A stretch of 64,000 nt of DNA from Ceratodon purpureus (lineage: Eukaryota; Streptophyta; Bryopsida; Pseudoditrichales; Ditrichaceae), in NCBI GenBank assembly GCA_014871385.1, contig CM026426.1, positions 32,013,386 to 32,077,385 on the forward strand. The letters are read 5' to 3'. The notes beneath the pieces are model-generated. The model searched no databases, had not been told where the DNA came from, and worked only from the letters and a program-made list of their open reading frames with translations. How positions within the stretch are numbered: the first letter of the stretch is position 1; each line of letters begins with the position of its first letter. This document shows positions 23,552 to 35,785 of this stretch, in pieces. A program made the translations under genes and the position numbers.

Positions 23552-26053
23552 CTATTCCACTGCTGGTGCTGCTGTCACAGTCTGAATAGATCCCGCTTGC
23601 TGACCACCCTCATCCTCCACTACTCCCTGTTCCTCATCAGACCAATAGACGAACGAAGGATAGGCCTCGGCAAATCTAACCAAATACTTGTTTTGGCGCT
23701 CCTGGTCCTCGTTGTAGGCTCTGATTTCTTCCCCTACCTGTTTCTTGGTGGTAGCCAAGATATGTCGCTGGAGCCCCCGGCTGGCTGGTGTGGCACTGCT
23801 GTTGGCCACCTCTAGTTGGCGCTTCAGCTCCTGGTTCTCTAGGGCCAGCTGATCGAACCCTCGAAGGCGAGCACTGGTGGCCCTCTCCAACTCTATTTGA
23901 CGCTTCTTGACTTCCTCTAGTTCTCCTCCTCGGGCTGCTCGTGCGGTCTTCTCTTGCTGCTGTGCTCTAGTGAGGGCAGCTAACCGTCCTTGGGTGTCTG
24001 CCCATACGGTTTTGAGTGTCGAGAGTTCCAGGGCTGTAGACTGTAAGGTTTCCGCTAACCCCTTGATTTTCCCTTCCAGTTCCTGATTGACAACCTGCAA
24101 CGTCTCATACGATGGTTGCCTCTCCTCTTGCTCCTGCTGCTGCTGCCTGATGCTGGCTGCCTCTGCAAGGACCTGCTGCAGTTGTTCCATCACCTGTCCC
24201 AACCCTCCGGCTATCCCATTAGTATCTTCCCCAGTAGACTTAAAAGTCCTTCCAAGATTACGGGGTGTCAGTGCCGCTGCGGGTTTGCCCTGCTGCTTCT
24301 TCAGTCTCGATTCTTCCCTTGGGACCTCCTGCTCCTGTTCTTGTGATGCCTGCTTGACTCGGGTAGGTGAAGCTCGCCGGGCCTCCTGCTGTGGTGGTGC
24401 CCGTAACTTCAGTAGAGCCCTAGAGACTTCCACCGGAGTATCTCCTGGCTGTACCTGTTTTGCCGTCTTGGCCTTCTTCCTGCCCCTTGTGACGGGTGTC
24501 CTTCTGTCGTCCGAGTTGATCGCTCCTCTCTCCACTTCCTCTGCTTCCTCTGAATCTAAGGATTCTGAGGAGCAGTCCTTGTACTTGGGCCGCTGCTCCT
24601 GCCGCCTTAATCTTTTCTGAGTTGCTCCCTGCCCTCTTGGTGTTTGCTGTTGGGGCTGTTTCCTTTTCTTCTTCCCTGGTGTGGTTCTCTGCTGGCCAAA
24701 AGAGGAGGATGACTGGTGTTCGGATTCGGCTCCTGGTCTCCCTGCCTCCTTAGTTACCTTCTGGTCCAGTACCCCCTAGGCTCCTTCTCCACTGATCACG
24801 TCCGGTGGTAGGTCACCTGCTACCCTTACTAGAGTCTGGTCCGGTTCACATTCGCTATCGTCCTTCTCTTCCTCACTGACCTGGGCTGGTGGTGGCTCTA
24901 CATACAACTTGTTATCCGGGAACCAGTTCTTCAAAAGGGCGTCTATAAGTTCCGCTCCTTTAATCTACTGGGTCTCACTGGTGTGCACCCTGATCAGCAT
25001 CCTCCTCAGGCTGGATAATATCAACGGAGCCCAGTTGTGTTCCCCCCTCTTCACGGCTTGGTACATGTTCTCCATCAGTTCGTTGCTGGCGTATAAGGAC
25101 TTCTTCTTCACACACATTACCTCTACCAGGGCCTTGACTCTATCCTGATACGGCTCATCGAACCCACTGACCCTGGTCCCATCCGTCTTGTGATCTGCTT
25201 TAGTCAAGCCAAACATCTTCATGTACCTCGGGTCCAGGTCTCCACTTGCCTTCGGTACTTTAGATGTCTTGCTGCCCTCTATCCCTAAAGCCTGTGATAT
25301 TGTCTATGCCGTGATCTCGATTGGTACCTCCCTGACCGTCGCTCTGATCGATGTGTTGTAGTCGGCCTTCTCTCCTCTAAGGTACTGAAAACCTTCCACA
25401 AAGTCCGCCACCAATTCTTCTCTTGGTACTGACCATGTGTACTCGTAAAAAGCTCCCAAGCCGACCTTTTCAGCCCAGATGTCGTCCTTTAGCTCCCGCC
25501 AGCCCTTCCAAAACTCCATAGGAATGAAGGTCAGGTTGATCTTCCTTCTCCTCTTCTTCTCCACTGTGACTGTCTTCGGGGCTCGAGCTAGAATCGGGGT
25601 CTTCTTCATTCTTGTGTTTCCCCCGGTCTTCTGTACTTCCTCCCCCTCTGGTCCGGTTTGCTGCTCATCTTCTATTGTTTGCTGGGTTGGTGGGGGCGGT
25701 GCATCCTCCCCTTCCTGCTGTTCCTCCATTTACTCCGGCCCTTCTGCTGCTCCTCTTTTTATGATATAGTCGTGTAAGGTCCCCTTTACCCCTGGTCTGC
25801 TGGCTGTTGCGTCCTCCTTCTGACCAGCGCTAGTACTTGCCATTCTATCCATTCTTCCTCTTCCTCCTATCTGTTGTACCGTTTCCTCTTGTCCCCAATC
25901 CCTGAAGGTTAAGACTGACTTCTGCTGCCTATGGACTCGACTGCTCTCTTTTTTTCGTTCTTGGTTCTTCCAAATTTTCTGCCTTCTAACTCCTACTCTC
26001 CTCTCTGTTCTCTTTGGATTTTTCCTCTGATTTTTTCTATGTTCTCTTTGCAA
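23552..26053 (-). pseudogene. Extra ORF of the gypsy element, downstream of integrase
   Basis: One frame of about 830 codons with in-frame stops at 25730 (TAA, directly followed by ATG), 25304 and 24965 (both TAG). It is in the same frame as the integrase tail that ends at 26072, so it may once have been a fusion or a readthrough product. The middle part (about 25500-25000) shows a helical domain with DRVKALVEVMCVKK and KRGEHNWAPLILSSLRRML. This aligns by pattern with the ORF at 43,883-46,009 and recalls the 'putative plant transposon protein' domain. The last 300 codons are Gln/Glu-rich coiled coil (QELEGKIKGLAETLQSTALE). Function unknown; a Gag-like or structural role is possible. Confidence 0.65.
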
Positions 26054-26071
26054 AGCCCTGATTCTTCGCCA

Positions 26072-29000
26072 CTACTCTATTCTCTCCCTGGCTGAACTGT
26101 TTTGAACTAGAGATTGATCTAATTCTAATTGAAAACCCCCCCAAAAACTCTGAACCTCTAGAGTCACTTGATCGTTTTGGAGTCGCCTTGCTCTTGTCAA
26201 GTATCTCCGCCCTCCTTCCTCTTGTGACTGTTCTTCGTCCTTGTGACTTTCTCGTGGCTGTTCTGCTCTGTCCCCTTCGTTGCTCTCCACACTTCCTCTG
26301 GTTAGGGTTTCTTCTTCAGGCCGGCTCCGAAGTTCTGCCCACTGCCGTTGTTGGTCCTCGTCCAGTCGCCGCCAATGCTCCTCTTCGACTCGCCTTTGGT
26401 TTTCTTCTTCCGCTTGATCGCTCCGCTCGTCTTCGCCCTGTCTTCTTCGCTGCTCTGCTTCGGTTTGTTGTCCTTCACCTCTTCTCTGCTGCTCGGGCCG
26501 CTGCTGCTTCCCGCTTCTCTGCTCTTCCTGTGGCGCTCCAGCTGTGAGGTGCTGCTCCCGGGTTAGTCTTTGCTGCTCCTCTCGTCTCCGCCGCTCCTCA
26601 GGCCGCCGCTGTTCGCCTTCTCCTTGTGCTCGATAGATGAGTTGTTGCCGTTGCGCTCCCTCGAGCTGCTGCTGCTGCGCCCCTTCGAGCTGCTGCTGCC
26701 GCACCCCTCCGAGCTGCTGCCGCTGTCTACTGACCTCCTGCGTTGCTTCTCTTCTATCCCCCTGGTGCAATGTCTTCTCGTCTCGGCCAGTAGTGTCTTC
26801 TTGTGCTTCTCTACTCTTTCGTCCCGCTTCTCTCCAATCTCCTCTACTCTCGAGGTTCCGTTGGCGACTCAAAACAAAAGAGTTGGAATGGTTCCTTGGC
26901 TCCACCTCATGCTCTCGGTATCCCATCCTCGTTTCTCGGGTTTCATCCAGGTTGGATGAAATTCGTTGATTTGCTTCCCTTCTTCGGAACTGAATGGATG
27001 ATGGTTCTTCTTCGGATGGATTCCATCCTTCTTCCTCCTTAATGAGCCGTCCACTTACCCTTCCCATCGTCTTTACTTCTACCGGTACGACCTCCATTAC
27101 TCCACAGTTTATGACCTTCAATCCTTTGTTTATTTTTTCCTTTTCCCTTTTTTCTTTATTTTTTTCTTTTTTCTGAATTTTCTCCTTTCCATTCTTTTTT
27201 TCAATTACCTCCTTTAAGTCTCCTTCCCTTAACTGCTGCCCTTCTTGTTGCTCATTTTCATTTATTTCTTGACTTTCACTTTTTCTCTCCTTGTTTTCTT
27301 TGCCCCTCTGCTGTTTTACTGCTTCACTTTCTCCTTTTTTACAGCTTTTTCCATTCTCTATTCCTGAATTTTCTAACCCTGATCGGACACTATCCCCCTT
27401 TTGTTCGTTGACCAGTCCTCTGGTCAAATGTGATGGTGTCCTGGTTTCCACTACTCCTTTCTCATAAAACCTATACGGTTTTAACTTATTAATGTTAACC
27501 AAGACGGGGTCTAGTTCGAAATTTTTTAACTGGACCAGTAGAGCAGTATTGTTGGGAAGCCTGTACTGGACCCTATAAGGTCCAAACCATCGACTTTTGA
27601 ATTTCCCCACATGCTCCTTATGGCCCTTGGGATACCAGAGCACATAATCGCCCACTTGAAAATCCTTTTGCTTGTAGTGTTGCTGGCTCCAAAGTGCCCT
27701 GTTCCACTGCTTGGCTCCTACTGCTTCCTGGGCCTCCAGTCGTGAAGTGTCCATCTGCTCCAAATCCGCAATCCTGGCTGCCAACACCCTGGTTGGTGTA
27801 TAATCTCTTTCTGAGCTGGTCTTCCTGGTTGGGACTATGTACTCTGTCGGCATCAACGGATGTAAGCCATAGACGAGTTGAAAGGGTGTGTGACCTGTAG
27901 TAACCTTGTAAGCAGTCCTGTAGGAGAGCAGTACAGTATGAAGATGTTCATCCCAATCTGTTCTCCTATCATTGACCAGCTTGCTCAGTAGGTGACCAAT
28001 CACCTTGTTTGTTGACTCTGCCTGGCCATTACCCTGGGGGTAATAGGTTGTTGATGTACGATGCTAGAGCAGAAAATGCTCCACCAGGTGTTCTATAGCC
28101 TCATTAATAAAATGAGAACCCTGGTCACTTACAAGTGTCAAAGGACACCCGTATCTTGAAAGGATTTGCTCGTACAAAAACTTAGCGGTAACTGCTGCTG
28201 AATTGGTTTGAGCGCCCTTGCTTCCACCCACTTGGTAGCATAATCTGTAGCCACCAAGATGTACCTGTTCCCTGTTTTGGATGCTGTTGGTTTAATGGGC
28301 CCGATAAAGTCCAATCCCCATTTCATAAATGGCTCTGCTGGCATGCTGGCCACTAAAGTAGCTAAACCAGTATTTGCCATGCCTCCCACTCTCTGGCATC
28401 TGTCACACGCCTTGCAGTATTCTGAAACATCCCGATGTATCGCTGGCCACCAGTATCCGGCGTCCAGTATCTTCCTGCTGGTGATGTCTTGCGAAAAATG
28501 ACCACCTGCTACTCCATTGTGCATTTCCTTCATCACCACCTCTGCCTGCACTGGATCCAGTACCCTCCTGACCACCAGATCGTGTCCTCGCTTGTGCAGG
28601 ATGCCTTGGACCAGTGTATAGGGTAGCGACTTCAGAATCAGCTTCCGCTGCTCCTCCTTGGACAAGTCTTGTCGTACAACACCAGATTTCAGGTAAGAAC
28701 GTACATCTTCAAACCATTGTGGTTTAACATAAAACAAACTTGCATCCTTGGTCTGATCCTCAACACCAGTTGCTGGTTCTCCGTTGGGCAGTCTTGACAT
28801 CGCATCTGCCACCCGATGATTTTTCCCTGGCTTATACACCACTGTAAAATCGTACTCTTGAAACAACAGTAGCCATCTTGCTATCCTTCCTCACACCTGC
28901 GGCTTATTGACCAGATACACCAGTGCTATATGGTCAACATAGAAAACAAACTTATTACCCAGTAGATAATGCCTATACTTATTCAGAGCATAAACCATTG

Positions 29001-30885
29001 CCAAAGCCTCCCTTTCAGTGGTACTATAGTTCTTCTCAGCAGAATTCAGTAGCCTACTGGCATAAGAAATGGGCTGGTCACACTTCCCTGTTGGATTCTG
29101 GGCCAGCATCACCCCTAGTGCAATATTCGAAGCATCCGTATGCACATGGAACTCCAGGTCCCATCTTGGTGCAATGAGAATCGGCGCATTCTGGTACTGC
29201 TCCTTGATTTTCTTCCATGCCTGCTCACACTGGTCCGACCAGATGAACTCCTCGGTCTTCCTCATGAGCCTGGTGATTGGCTCCATGATATGTGCATACG
29301 ACTTAATGTAGCACCTTTTTAACTGGGCAAAACCGTTAAAAACCTATACATCTACTGGTTTTTCTGGTCTAGGCATATTCTCTACTGCTTCGATTTTCTT
29401 AGGATCAGGAAATTTCCCTTCCTTAGACACAATGTGACCCATTATAATACCAGAGAAGACCAGTAGTAAACATTTCTCAGGATTTAGACTTATCCCATAC
29501 TCCCGGCATTTCTCAAAACACTTCCGCAGCTTGACCAGATGACTAATAATATCACTGTATACACTAAAATCATCCAAAAACAATTTCATGAAATCACCAA
29601 TGAAATCACGAAAGGCTTTGTTTACTGCCCTTTGGTATGTTGGAGGTGCATTTTTTAGCCCGAAAGGCATGACTATCCACACAAATGCTCCCCAGTGCGT
29701 TACAAAAGTAGTCTTGTGTCGGTCCTCTGGTGCTATCTGGATCTGGTGGTACCCGGAGTACTCGTCCAGAAACGAATACATCTCATGCCCTGCCACTGAA
29801 TCCAACACTTCCTCAGTAAATGGCAATGGATACGGGTCCTTTTTAGTGGCAGCATTCAATTTGCGAAAATCAATACAAATTCTCAACTTCCCATTCATCT
29901 TAGGAACTATAAGAATAGGAGATAACCAGGTAGCATCCTCTACTCGTGTAATGAATCAGGCCTGAAGCATTTTATCCAAAGTCCAGCTTCACAATACTGG
30001 CATAATTTGGATTCATGCGATATCTGGCCTGATGAAATGGTGGAATATCCTTTTCCAACTCAATTCTGTGCTGTGCAATTGAGGGTGGGATACCCTTCAG
30101 GTCCTTAGGGGTCCAGGCAAAGACATCCTTGAACTCCCGGAACAGAGCTTCTGCTTCACTGGCCTGTTCTGGACTAATGGCTGCATTAATCTTCAGATAC
30201 TGGGGCTCCTCCTCTGTTCCAAGGTTAATTTTTCTCAATCGCTCCGACTCTGGTAAGGTCCAGAATGCAATCTTCAGTTTCTTCACTTTCTCCCGGGCTG
30301 GTGTCTCATCGACCTCAATGTCGCCCTCTTCATAGTTGTAAAAATGGTCTGGGTATGCTCGCTCTGATCCCCCCTCCTGTTCCTGGTCCTGACCCTGGTT
30401 CTTTGCCTTGTTCTTGTGTCGTCCTGGTCTTTGTTGTTATCCTGGTCCTTGTTCTGCTCCATTCGAGGCAGAGTGACTGTTCCAACTGCTCGTAAGTCTT
30501 GCTCACTAGCTAACCACAAGGCTTCCTCCTCATCTGTCAGTCCTTCAGTAAAATTATAGCAGACTAGGACTTCAGGTAACTTAGGCCTGGGCCCCTTCCT
30601 CTGACTGACTGAGATTGTTTTTACAGTACCATTACCTCTGATGGTAACCAGGTTATTACCCCAGTCATGGTTTACCTTAGCATCAATTAACCAGGGTCTG
30701 CCTAGCAACATACTATAGGCTTCATTAACTTCTTTATTTTTAATAACAGTCAAGGTAATAAGGTAAGGAATACCGTGGATGTGAATTTTCACATTACGAA
30801 TCATCCCCACCGGGTCAACGACTGTCTGGTCCGCCATTCTTAATCTGAAAGGAGCAGGCTGTGAGTCCTTGAGGCCCAGTCTTTT
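26072..30885 (-). pseudogene. pol region: protease end, reverse transcriptase, RNase H, integrase
   Basis: In order: the protease C-terminal part with LLGRPWL (about 30690); RT (29950-29350) with KLRICIDFRKLNAA and the active-site variant LFLDDFSVYSD; RNase H (29180-28890) with Asp/Glu/Asp in HTDASN, TEREAL and FYVDH; integrase with an HHCC finger ([11 protein letters not shown]), [17 protein letters not shown] and GQAES, so all three catalytic acids survive. A GPY/F-type module (WFGPYRV, about 27590) follows, then a 400-residue Glu/Arg/Gln-rich tail. Damage: frameshifts near 30375, 29970 and 28150, and stops at 29344, 28891 and 28064. It cannot make active enzymes as it stands. Confidence 0.92.
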
Positions 30886-33800
30886 TCACTCCTCCTCAGT
30901 TATCAGGTTCACACCTGATCCTCCGTCCAGTAGGACATTCTCCAGAGTCCCATTGCCTATCTGCACAGTTAACACCGGCAGTTCTCTGTCAACATCAATA
31001 GCCAGACTGCCTTTTAAATCGGTCTTACCTGGTTGACTGGTTGTTGGCTTCTTGCTTGGTACTGGCTCTGGATGAGTGGACTGGTCCTCTGCCATTTCTG
31101 GGAATACGTGGGCCTTCACAAATTCGGTCAAATTAGTGGCCATCTTCAGAAGCTGTCCTGGTGAGACTGTGATAGGACTGTCCAGTATTTTTCTTCCAAC
31201 CACAGTTGCATAATGCTGCTCCTGGTTGTTCTCTGTACTGATCTCACCTTCTGCCCCCAATTCCTGCTCGACGGTCTTGGAGCTGTAGGCTAGTGTATCT
31301 GAGTCTGGGAATCCTGCCCACTCATTATCCAGCACTTCACCATCTCCTTCCTTCTCTGCTGTTTTTAAAGTTGCCCTGAGTCTCTCTGCTTCTGCCTTCT
31401 TCTGCTCTTCTTGAAGCTCAACTTCCTTCAAGGTTTCTAGCATCGAATTCCTGATTTTTTCTTCCTCCTGCCAGTCCTCCTTCGTTCTAGCCTTTCTTGG
31501 TTCAGGTTCCCTTGATTCATCCTGGATAGGTAACATTCCTGCCTTCAGCCTCTGGGCTCTGGTCATGGTAGCTACCCCCACTGACTCTTCAGGTTCTTCT
31601 ATTAGCTCAATCTCCACATTACTGACATGGTGATCCTGCTTCTTGTTGGTCTTCTCTTGGTCTGCCAAAAACTGGTCCCATTGTGCCTTCTTGGGGCAGT
31701 TCCAGCTTCTGTGATCTACTCCTCCACACAAGAAACAACTTGGTGGTTGATCACCATAACTCCTTTGTTGACTGCTGCCTGCCCTGGGATTAGGTGGTCG
31801 TTGGTATCCTTGGCTGTAACTGTAAGTTCCTGCTGGTTTAGAAGCAGAGACTTCATTGACACCAACATGTTCTTCTCCTTCCTTCTTCGCACCTGACCCC
31901 CTCTGGTTAGCTGGGTTGTACCAACAGTTCTTATCATCATGGCCCAGCTTCTTACAAATACCACAGGCTTTCCTTGGAGCCTCCTGGTCTGGTTCCTTCC
32001 TGGTCACTGTGGCTGCCTTACTGCTGGTCTCCACTTTCTTCACCTCGATCTTAGTGGGTTTACCACTAGAATCCGTGCAGTTCTCCTTGCATCTCAAAGC
32101 TGCATCCACCAACTCTGTCAAACTCCTGACTGGTGCCACGCTAATAGTGATCTTGATATACTCCAACAGCCCTGCTCGAAAGTTGGTGATCCTGAACCCT
32201 TCTCCTGGATCAGATTGTAGACATTTTATCAATGTCATAAACCGATAGTAGTCCTGTACCTTCTCTCTGTCCCCCTGTTTGAAGGACTTCAATTCCCTCT
32301 TTACTGCCTCATCAGTAGTCTGGTCTCTGTACCTCCTCCTGAAAGCAGCTTTAACATCCTCCCATGAGCAGTATACATGGTTCTCCACGAAATTCTCATA
32401 CCATGCACCAACTTTGTCCAGCAAAGTGGTACCCATTAGGTTGATTATCACCTGCTCATCAGTTTCTCCATTGTGCCATAGGGTCCTCTCAAACTGCCGT
32501 ATGTGGGCATCTGGATTCGTCCCTTCCTTGTACTTCGTGTAGGTCAGCGGCTTCCTTTGTGCCACAAGGACTGGTCCTGTCACTGGGGGTACTCTGGGTC
32601 TAGCAGCTGGTGGGTAGGCTGGTGGACCATGCCTCACTGGATAACTGCTGTCCACTGTATCCCCTGGTACTCGTATTCCTGCAGGTGGCCTAGTATCATA
32701 AGGCATCCCTCTCATTATCTCCGCTGGTTTTCTGTATCTTGTTCCAGCGTCAGGAACTCCTGCTCCGACTTCTGCTCCTCCGCTTGGCCAGTATGCAGTT
32801 CTGTTGACTTCTGGTCTGTACTCATCACCTGTGAGGTGATCCACATAGGTAGAATGTACTCCTCCTCCTCCTGTTGGGCTCACCCGAGTCCTCGAGGTTG
32901 GGAAATGGTCTGTCCCTGGCCTTCTTGGTATAGCAGATGTGGTGTAGGGTGCTCCCATCAATTCTGCTTCCCTCAGCTGACCTGGTCTGTCCCCCTGGAC
33001 CACTGATTGGTCATATGCTATCCACGGATCCGCCCTTGGTTTGGCCTGGAGTTTCTGGCTCTCTTCCCTCAGTATCTCCTGCCATTTGTATAGGGTCGCC
33101 TGCCGGGCAGCTTCTTTCATCTCTTCCTCCCTCTTATTATGATCCTCCAATCTCTGTGCTTCTTGTAATAAACGCAGAGCCTCCTGTCTTAGCAGGTCCT
33201 GCTGCATTGCTTCTTTTCTCTCCGCTGCCTGCTTCATTTCCTCCCTTCTTTGAGTCTCCTGCCAGGTTTGAAGAGCCTCCTGTCTCTGCTTCTCCTGGTC
33301 CTGCTCTTCCAGTTTCTTTGTTTCCTGCCATAGTTTCATGGCTTCCTTCAGTTTGATCTCCTCCCGATTCTTCTCTTCCCAAGCCTCCATGGTTTCTCTG
33401 AACCTAGCTGCCTGGCCTAGCTCCTCCATCTGCCTCCTGTACAGGTCCTCCGTTGCCTGCTGGTTTCTTCGTTCTCTTTCTGCCTGCCTTCTAGCCTGCT
33501 GTCGAGCCTTTAACTCCTCGAGCTGTCTTCTGTCCTCCTCATCTTCCTCCAGCTCCATTCCTTGGAACTGCTCTTGTGCAAAATGTACCACTGGTCTCCT
33601 GGGATTCACCTGTGCTGGCTTACCCGTTTTGTACATCTCTGACAGTGCTGCTGCTCCTGTCTGGATTCTGTCTTTAGTGTGAGCTTCTTCCAATTTCTTT
33701 TTCAGCGTTTCCAATGTCTCCACCAAATCACCTGGTGTCTTCTCCCCTGGTTTTGGTGTGTCTGGTGTGCTGCCTCCTTTCTTCTCCTCCTCCTGGTAAT

Positions 33801-34224
33801 GGTCGTATGCTGATGCCATTCTGGTCTGGGGGTTCCAGCAATGCTGTGTGTCTCCTTCACCTGGCCTTGGAAATTCCCTTCTGCTGGTCCTAGGTGATAG
33901 TGGATGTCCCTCATACTTCCGAATTTCTTCTTCATCCTCCTGCCAATTCTTGAAGCTTGGGCCACGTTCTCCTCTTGCTGACCCTGTCCTCCTGCTTATT
34001 CCAAGTATTGTCTCCTGGCTCGAATTCTCTCCTACCAGGTCCATATCAATCAGGTCCCTGGTTCTCCCTTTTGCTATGCTTTCTTCTGAACTTAATTGTC
34101 CTCCCATTGGTTTTCCTACTTCTGCTGCTGCTCTTTGCTCTCTGAGTTCGTACCTTGCCAACCGTTCTGCTGCTTGTCTCCTGGCTATCTCTTCCTTTTC
34201 CCACCCTGGGTATTCTCTATCCAT
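30886..34224 (-). CDS. Gag (capsid/nucleocapsid) with start of aspartic protease
   Basis: 1112 codons, the longest intact frame in the window. Residues about 180-400 are Glu/Arg/Gln-rich coiled coil. The retrotransposon gag domain lies around 555-670 (YTKYKEGTNPDAHIRQFE). Two CCHC zinc knuckles, CGICKKLGHDDKNC (about 755) and CFLCGGVDHRSWNC (about 830), bind RNA. The frame ends with VLLDGGSGVNLIT, the active-site region of a retroviral-type protease with Gly where Thr/Ser is usual. The TGA at 30886 lies inside the protease and the same frame continues beyond it, so gag and pol were once one frame. The ATG at 34224 is the first good start after the leader. Confidence 0.9.
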   Translation of the reverse strand: MDREYPGWEKEEIARRQAAERLARYELREQRAAAEVGKPMGGQLSSEESIAKGRTRDLIDMDLVGENSSQETILGISRRTGSARGERGPSFKNWQEDEEEIRKYEGHPLSPRTSRREFPRPGEGDTQHCWNPQTRMASAYDHYQEEEKKGGSTPDTPKPGEKTPGDLVETLETLKKKLEEAHTKDRIQTGAAALSEMYKTGKPAQVNPRRPVVHFAQEQFQGMELEEDEEDRRQLEELKARQQARRQAERERRNQQATEDLYRRQMEELGQAARFRETMEAWEEKNREEIKLKEAMKLWQETKKLEEQDQEKQRQEALQTWQETQRREEMKQAAERKEAMQQDLLRQEALRLLQEAQRLEDHNKREEEMKEAARQATLYKWQEILREESQKLQAKPRADPWIAYDQSVVQGDRPGQLREAELMGAPYTTSAIPRRPGTDHFPTSRTRVSPTGGGGVHSTYVDHLTGDEYRPEVNRTAYWPSGGAEVGAGVPDAGTRYRKPAEIMRGMPYDTRPPAGIRVPGDTVDSSYPVRHGPPAYPPAARPRVPPVTGPVLVAQRKPLTYTKYKEGTNPDAHIRQFERTLWHNGETDEQVIINLMGTTLLDKVGAWYENFVENHVYCSWEDVKAAFRRRYRDQTTDEAVKRELKSFKQGDREKVQDYYRFMTLIKCLQSDPGEGFRITNFRAGLLEYIKITISVAPVRSLTELVDAALRCKENCTDSSGKPTKIEVKKVETSSKAATVTRKEPDQEAPRKACGICKKLGHDDKNCWYNPANQRGSGAKKEGEEHVGVNEVSASKPAGTYSYSQGYQRPPNPRAGSSQQRSYGDQPPSCFLCGGVDHRSWNCPKKAQWDQFLADQEKTNKKQDHHVSNVEIELIEEPEESVGVATMTRAQRLKAGMLPIQDESREPEPRKARTKEDWQEEEKIRNSMLETLKEVELQEEQKKAEAERLRATLKTAEKEGDGEVLDNEWAGFPDSDTLAYSSKTVEQELGAEGEISTENNQEQHYATVVGRKILDSPITVSPGQLLKMATNLTEFVKAHVFPEMAEDQSTHPEPVPSKKPTTSQPGKTDLKGSLAIDVDRELPVLTVQIGNGTLENVLLDGGSGVNLITEEE

Positions 34225-35176
34225 TGCAGTACAGTTTTGCTGCTCTTCCCTTGGTACTCCCTAGTCAGGTGTTCTACTGGTCCGGCTCGTGTCTCCAGTA
34301 ACTGAGTCTGCTTCTCCAAAACTCCCGGGTAGGTGCTGTCGGCTCCTGTCCTCAGCCCTCCTCTGATCTGTTGAATGCTAGTCCTGCTGTTTCCTGGTTT
34401 CTGCCCAGTCCATCCCTTTGCCACCTTTCCACTCCGGTTCCTTAAGGAGCTGTCAGTCTTTTACTGTCCTACTGTAGATAGTTTCATGCCCTTAGCTTTG
34501 CAAGTTCTAGCATAGTCCTAGTGTTTCCAAGCTTCCATGCATTACGGTTTTGCAAGTTTCTTCCATGGTTTTTTCCTCGTTCATTTACTGTCCATTCATT
34601 TTTGTTTTTACTTTTCCGATTTTCTGATTTTCCATTTTTCTTCTTGAGCTACTTACTGTTTTCTTAGCCCGTTTTTACTGTTTGCAGCTTTACCCTCTGT
34701 TCCCCACTGTTACCTTTACTATCCGGCCATTGGTTACTAACTTCGTAAATTTTTTATTTTTACTGCTACTTTTTTACTATTCGACTGTCTTTTACTGGAT
34801 AGTAACTTTTTAATTTTTTAACTGCTACTGTTTACTGCTGGTTTCTTCACGCAACCTACTGTTCCTTTCTCTTACTGCCTGAATGCAACAGTAGTTTGAA
34901 ACATACCTGGATACTGGCGACTATCCCCCCTCGACTGTGGAGCTGTCCTCAGCTCCTGTTGATGTTGACTGTTCTGCCATTGGTTCCTCCACCATAACTC
35001 TGGAACTGAATCTGCTCGCAGCCACGTACTGAGCTCCGGCTGCCTTGTTGAACGAATCCTTTGACTGTGATCTGTGACGTGAATCCCGTGCCTCGGCCAC
35101 TGTGCCTGTAGATCTGGTCCACCCCTGTCCTAGGTTTGTACAGAATCGCAGCCAGAGATTCTGGTCCGTTCTTAAT

Positions 35177-35188
35177 GCATGGTCGCCA
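35177..35188 (-). promoter_or_regulatory. Candidate primer-binding site of the gypsy element
   Basis: One base after the 5' LTR the minus strand reads TGGCGACCATGC, beginning with the TGG expected for pairing to a tRNA 3' end. I cannot name the tRNA. It is not the TGGTATCAGAGC of initiator tRNA-Met. Confidence 0.6.
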
Positions 35189-35189
35189 A

Positions 35190-35780
35190 TGTTAAAGGGT
35201 GATTAAGCTTCACCCTTAAAAAGCTTGGTTTCTTCTACTAAGTCCAATGAAATCTCAAAAAAAAATGTAATGCTAATCCTTATCCTCTTACTAGTACTGA
35301 TCTGAGCATACTACTACCAGTGGGCTACCCCCTGCTCCTGATCCTATCATCAATGCAAAGCTTCCCCATTAAATTCCCCCTAACCCTAACATTAAATGCT
35401 CAACTCAGATCTGTAGATTTAATAGACCTTTACTCATTACTTTCACACCAAGTACAATCATACTGATCCACAGCAGTATCCTCTCCCCTCCTACCTCCTA
35501 ACCCCTCCTAACACACTACCATACCTCTGAAAACTCCAAGAGGCTTAGAGAGAGTGAGAGCCGCCATGCTCTCACTCCTCACTACCCCCCAAACCCTAGC
35601 CGTCATCCTCCTATGTCCATTTTTCATCCAGTTCAGAATTACATCCGACTGTCAAAACTTCATCCAAAACGCAGTGGACAGTAAATGGACAGTAACTAAC
35701 TAGTTACTGCTCCAGGCAGTTTTACTGTTCCTGCTCCTGCAGTACTGCTCTAGTAAAAAAGGTAAAAAATCCCTTTAACA
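35190..35780 (-). repeat. 5' LTR of the Ty3/gypsy element (right copy)
   Basis: 591 bp with the same ends as the left LTR and target duplication GTAGC at 35781-35785. Confidence 0.95.
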
Positions 35781-35785
35781 GTAGC

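Larger units (their letters stand above)
22612..35780 (-). mobile_element. Ty3/gypsy LTR retrotransposon, near full-length, non-autonomous
   Basis: 13.2 kb on the minus strand: 5' LTR (right), primer site, gag-protease, reverse transcriptase, RNase H, integrase, an extra ORF, polypurine tract, 3' LTR (left). The 5-bp target duplication GTAGC is perfect (22607-22611, 35781-35785). Integrase lies downstream of RNase H, which places it in Ty3/gypsy. No chromodomain is evident; the protease-RT linker is of the non-chromovirus plant type. The coding region has many stops and at least three frameshifts although the LTRs are almost identical. It is inserted into the methyltransferase gene of the surrounding element. 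Confidence 0.95.

Noticed and set aside
26188..27176. Plus-strand hydrophobic ORFs opposite the integrase tail
   Set aside because: The Leu/Ser-rich products are the complement of a Glu/Arg/Gln-rich coding strand.
31627..34264. Plus-strand ORFs opposite gag
   Set aside because: They are antisense shadows of the long biased Gag frame; no protein features.
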